Positions 24,389 to 24,531 of a DNA stretch of 24,531 nt are shown here, piece by piece. Source of the stretch: GCA-002722245 sp964230605. GTDB taxonomy: Bacteria; Bacteroidota; Bacteroidia; Flavobacteriales_C; GCA-002722245. A program made the translations under genes and the position numbers. The notes below the pieces were generated by a model. It had not been told where the DNA came from, searched no databases, and saw only the letters and a program-made list of their open reading frames with translations. Each line of letters opens with the position of its first letter. The stretch's first letter is position 1. The stretch lies in contig CAXRIN010000100.1 in NCBI GenBank assembly GCA_964230605.1, positions 1 through 24,531 of the forward strand, read 5' to 3'.

Positions 24389-24531
24389 TTACCTGAGCTC
24401 GATTCTAAAAAATAGTTAATTGGCATGTCTTAATTTCTTGAAATTTAATCTTCGGTTTTTTAGGGAAGAAAGAATATGCAATTAAAGCTGCAATAGTATT
24501 TACAATAAATCCCTTAAAAGATCTATGTCGA
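24389..24531 (-). mobile_element. Right-edge insertion sequence, 3' end
   Basis: An IS whose transposase reads in from beyond the window on the minus strand ends here, directly against the histidine kinase remnant. A candidate outer end is ACCTGAGCTCGATT (24391 onward, reading inward on the plus strand). Its partner repeat is outside the window, so the boundary is approximate (within 24389-24404). Confidence 0.45.
24405..24530 (-). CDS. Partial transposase C-terminus, enters from the right edge
   Basis: The last 41 codons of a minus-strand gene (stop TAG at 24407..24405): RHRSFKGFIVNTIAALIAYS, FFPKKPKIKF, then QLTIF at the end. The pattern 'RHRSxxxFxVNxxAxLIAYxFxPKKP' is what I recall for the C-terminus of IS982-type or related DDE transposases in Bacteroidota. 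I am not sure which family. The same segment read alone could also be the tail of a small membrane protein, since it contains a hydrophobic stretch. Confidence 0.45.
   Translation of the reverse strand, partial: RHRSFKGFIVNTIAALIAYSFFPKKPKIKFQEIKTCQLTIF

Noticed and set aside
24221..24415. 64-codon plus-strand open frame at the right end
   Set aside because: It is the antisense of the histidine-kinase remnant, whose minus-strand reading has HATPase motifs.

Overview
The window is visibly AT-rich and comes from a member of the Bacteroidota, most likely a flavobacterium-type organism. The evidence is a chitinase with a type IX secretion (T9SS) C-terminal sorting domain, a TonB-dependent receptor, the DUF4175 / HATPase / ybeY / mnmG gene order, TAnnTTTG-type promoter boxes, few Shine-Dalgarno sequences, and signal peptides of the MKK...FSQ / ...KAQ type. 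It is a mostly housekeeping chromosomal stretch, with what look like insertion-sequence (IS) pieces at both ends. No phage, CRISPR array, rRNA or tRNA gene was seen.

Layout. Positions 1-140 look like the 5' end of an IS (ISAon1-like transposase start, minus strand) abutting the 3' end of gltX (minus). A plus-strand operon (1810-8535) encodes a small outer-membrane beta-barrel protein, a giant DUF4175 membrane/coiled-coil protein, an RsbW-like ATPase, the rRNA-maturation nuclease YbeY and the tRNA-modification enzyme MnmG, with stop/start overlaps at two junctions. Just after mnmG lie two perfect 16-bp parS centromere sites (TGTTCCACGTGGAACA) in a mirror-symmetric 60-bp block, directly upstream of a small HTH-type gene. 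That gene converges with and overlaps uvrC. A secreted GH18 chitinase follows, and a strong bidirectional terminator separates it from a minus-strand nadA/MORN-repeat pair.

A 505-bp gene-free, AT-rich region (15417-15921) with direct repeats and DnaA-box-like sites lies upstream of a plus-strand gene series: lipoprotein, DUF389 membrane protein, secreted coiled-coil protein, DUF4369/thioredoxin-like protein, recO, TonB-dependent receptor, small membrane protein. The right end holds a weak terminator, a GC-rich hairpin, a histidine-kinase remnant, and the C-terminus of a second transposase entering from beyond the edge.

How it fits together. DNA repair (uvrC, recO), translation fidelity (gltX, ybeY, mnmG) and NAD synthesis (nadA) are intermixed with envelope proteins. 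Twin parS sites plus the repeat-rich region suggest, by inference, that this segment lies in the origin-proximal domain of the chromosome. The IS pieces at both edges suggest an assembly contig that ended at repeats.
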